Made by a program: the position numbers and the translations under genes. Of a DNA stretch of 5,842 bases, positions 5,465 through 5,842 are shown piece by piece. Where the stretch lies: positions 1 through 5,842 of the forward strand of contig JAGADB010000016.1 of assembly GCA_017613815.1 (NCBI GenBank), given 5' to 3'. The DNA is from Clostridia bacterium. GTDB lineage: Bacteria; Bacillota; Clostridia; Oscillospirales; CAG-382. The notes beneath the pieces were generated by a model. It saw nothing but the letters and a program-made list of their open reading frames with translations, ran no database searches and was not told the origin of the DNA. The stretch's first letter is position 1. Each line of letters begins with the position of its first letter.

Positions 5465-5842
5465 TTATTTCTTGTCGTTGTCGTCAAAGGGGTCTCCGCA
5501 TTCGGGGCAGAACTTCGGCGGATGAGCGGGATCTTCGGGTTCCCAGCCGCACTTGTCGCACTTGTAGAGAGGTGCGCCTTCCGGCTTCTTTGCTCCGCAG
5601 TTCTGGCAGAATTTGCCCTTGTTTACGGCGCCGCATGAACAGGTCCAGCCGTTTTCCTCGGGTTTCTTCTTTCCGCATTCGGGGCAGAAATTGCCTGTTG
5701 CTACCGCGCCGCACGAGCACTTCCATGAGCCCGGAGCGGGTGCGGGCGCCGGCTGAGGAGCCGCCTGCTGTTGCTGCTGCTGTTGCTGCTGTCCCATTGC
5801 GTATAGTCCCTGGGTATTCATCGCGTTGCCTGTATTCATCGC
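5465..5842 (-). CDS. 3' end of an SPFH-type protein with zinc-ribbon tail (YdjI-like), 5' part outside the window
   Basis: The frame stays open through the right edge (codon GCG at 5842-5840), so this is a C-terminal fragment and the ATG at 5839 is probably an internal Met. The visible part has a Met/Asn/Gly-rich stretch, nine consecutive Gln, a Pro-Ala linker and three four-Cys zinc ribbons. Counting from the Met at 5839, these are Cys41/43/52/55, Cys67/69/78/81 and Cys94/97/111/114. The first two share the plan W-x-C-S-C-G-A-V...FC-x-x-CG...KKPE. The final block YKCDKCGW...PPKFCPECGDPFDDND is the usual ending of Firmicutes SPFH (flotillin/stomatin-like) proteins, sometimes annotated as virion core protein. 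The SPFH domain itself is not visible, so the assignment rests on this tail and the adjacent YdjG- and YdjH-like genes. The protein is probably cytoplasmic and membrane-associated. Alternatively it is a short zinc-ribbon protein starting at 5839, which I find less likely because no good ribosome site is visible. Confidence 0.75.
   Translation of the reverse strand, partial: AMNTGNAMNTQGLYAMGQQQQQQQQQAAPQPAPAPAPGSWKCSCGAVATGNFCPECGKKKPEENGWTCSCGAVNKGKFCQNCGAKKPEGAPLYKCDKCGWEPEDPAHPPKFCPECGDPFDDNDKK
5495..5689 (-). repeat. Repeated zinc-ribbon coding units
   Basis: The region encodes three zinc ribbons in tandem. The first (transcription order, about 5726-5655) and second (about 5648-5580) are similar at DNA and protein level. 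An 18-nt segment encoding FCPECG is identical at 5672-5689 (first ribbon) and 5495-5512 (third ribbon). This suggests expansion by internal duplication, although strong codon preference could contribute. Confidence 0.7.
5765..5791 (-). repeat. Poly-glutamine codon repeat (nine Gln)
   Basis: Nine consecutive Gln codons, seven CAG and two CAA, encode a homopolymer that leads into a Pro-Ala linker and then the zinc ribbons. It probably serves as a flexible spacer. Triplet runs of this sort can change length by slippage; the two CAA interruptions would reduce that. Confidence 0.9.

Noticed and set aside
5484..5726. 80-codon minus-strand frame overlapping the zinc-ribbon tail
   Set aside because: It is an Arg-rich frame-shifted reading of the Cys-rich coding sequence; the repeated pattern comes from the zinc-ribbon repeats in the true frame.

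Overview
The window reads as part of a chromosome from a Bacillota (Firmicutes) bacterium, probably a member of the Clostridia. The evidence is strong AGGAGG-like ribosome sites, two sigma-A type promoters with exact TTGACA-17-TATAAT spacing, a CadC/SmtB-type regulator with a split cad-type efflux system, and an SPFH / zinc-ribbon / TPM gene set typical of Gram-positives. This placement is an inference from gene content; no rRNA or other marker gene is present. Every gene I can support lies on the minus strand, so transcription runs from high to low coordinates.

There are three transcription blocks, read in the direction of transcription. (1) 5842 to 3365: the 3' end of an SPFH-type membrane-scaffold protein with a poly-glutamine linker and three zinc ribbons, then a 400-aa protein with two zinc ribbons and a C-terminal membrane anchor, then a TPM-domain (YgcG-like) secreted and membrane-anchored protein. 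The genes are 8 and 10 nt apart, and a strong intrinsic terminator closes the block. The set resembles the Bacillus subtilis ydjG-ydjH-ydjI genes that work with the PspA-like protein YdjF in the envelope-stress response. No pspA-like gene is visible here, and the promoter lies outside the window.

(2) 3344 to 713: a complete, self-regulated Zn/Cd/Pb efflux operon. It has a consensus promoter, a near-perfect 30-bp palindromic operator at the predicted transcription start, a CadC-like ArsR-family repressor (124 aa from its real start), a free 72-aa heavy-metal-binding (HMA) protein, a P1B-2 type ATPase lacking its own HMA domain, and an intrinsic terminator. When the metal rises, the repressor should leave the operator, and the HMA protein and ATPase would then bind and export the ion.

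(3) 696 to the left edge: an independent consensus promoter followed by a 194-aa HAD-family phosphatase and, possibly, the first codons of a further gene at the left edge.

Nothing here is a clearly unknown system. The points most worth a second look are the stand-alone HMA subunit, the two metal sites readable in the repressor with its operator placed on the start site, and the rearranged SPFH/zinc-ribbon/TPM cassette. There are no tRNA or rRNA genes, insertion sequences or CRISPR arrays. The longest gap between genes is 173 nt (3249-3421), and it is filled by regulatory elements.
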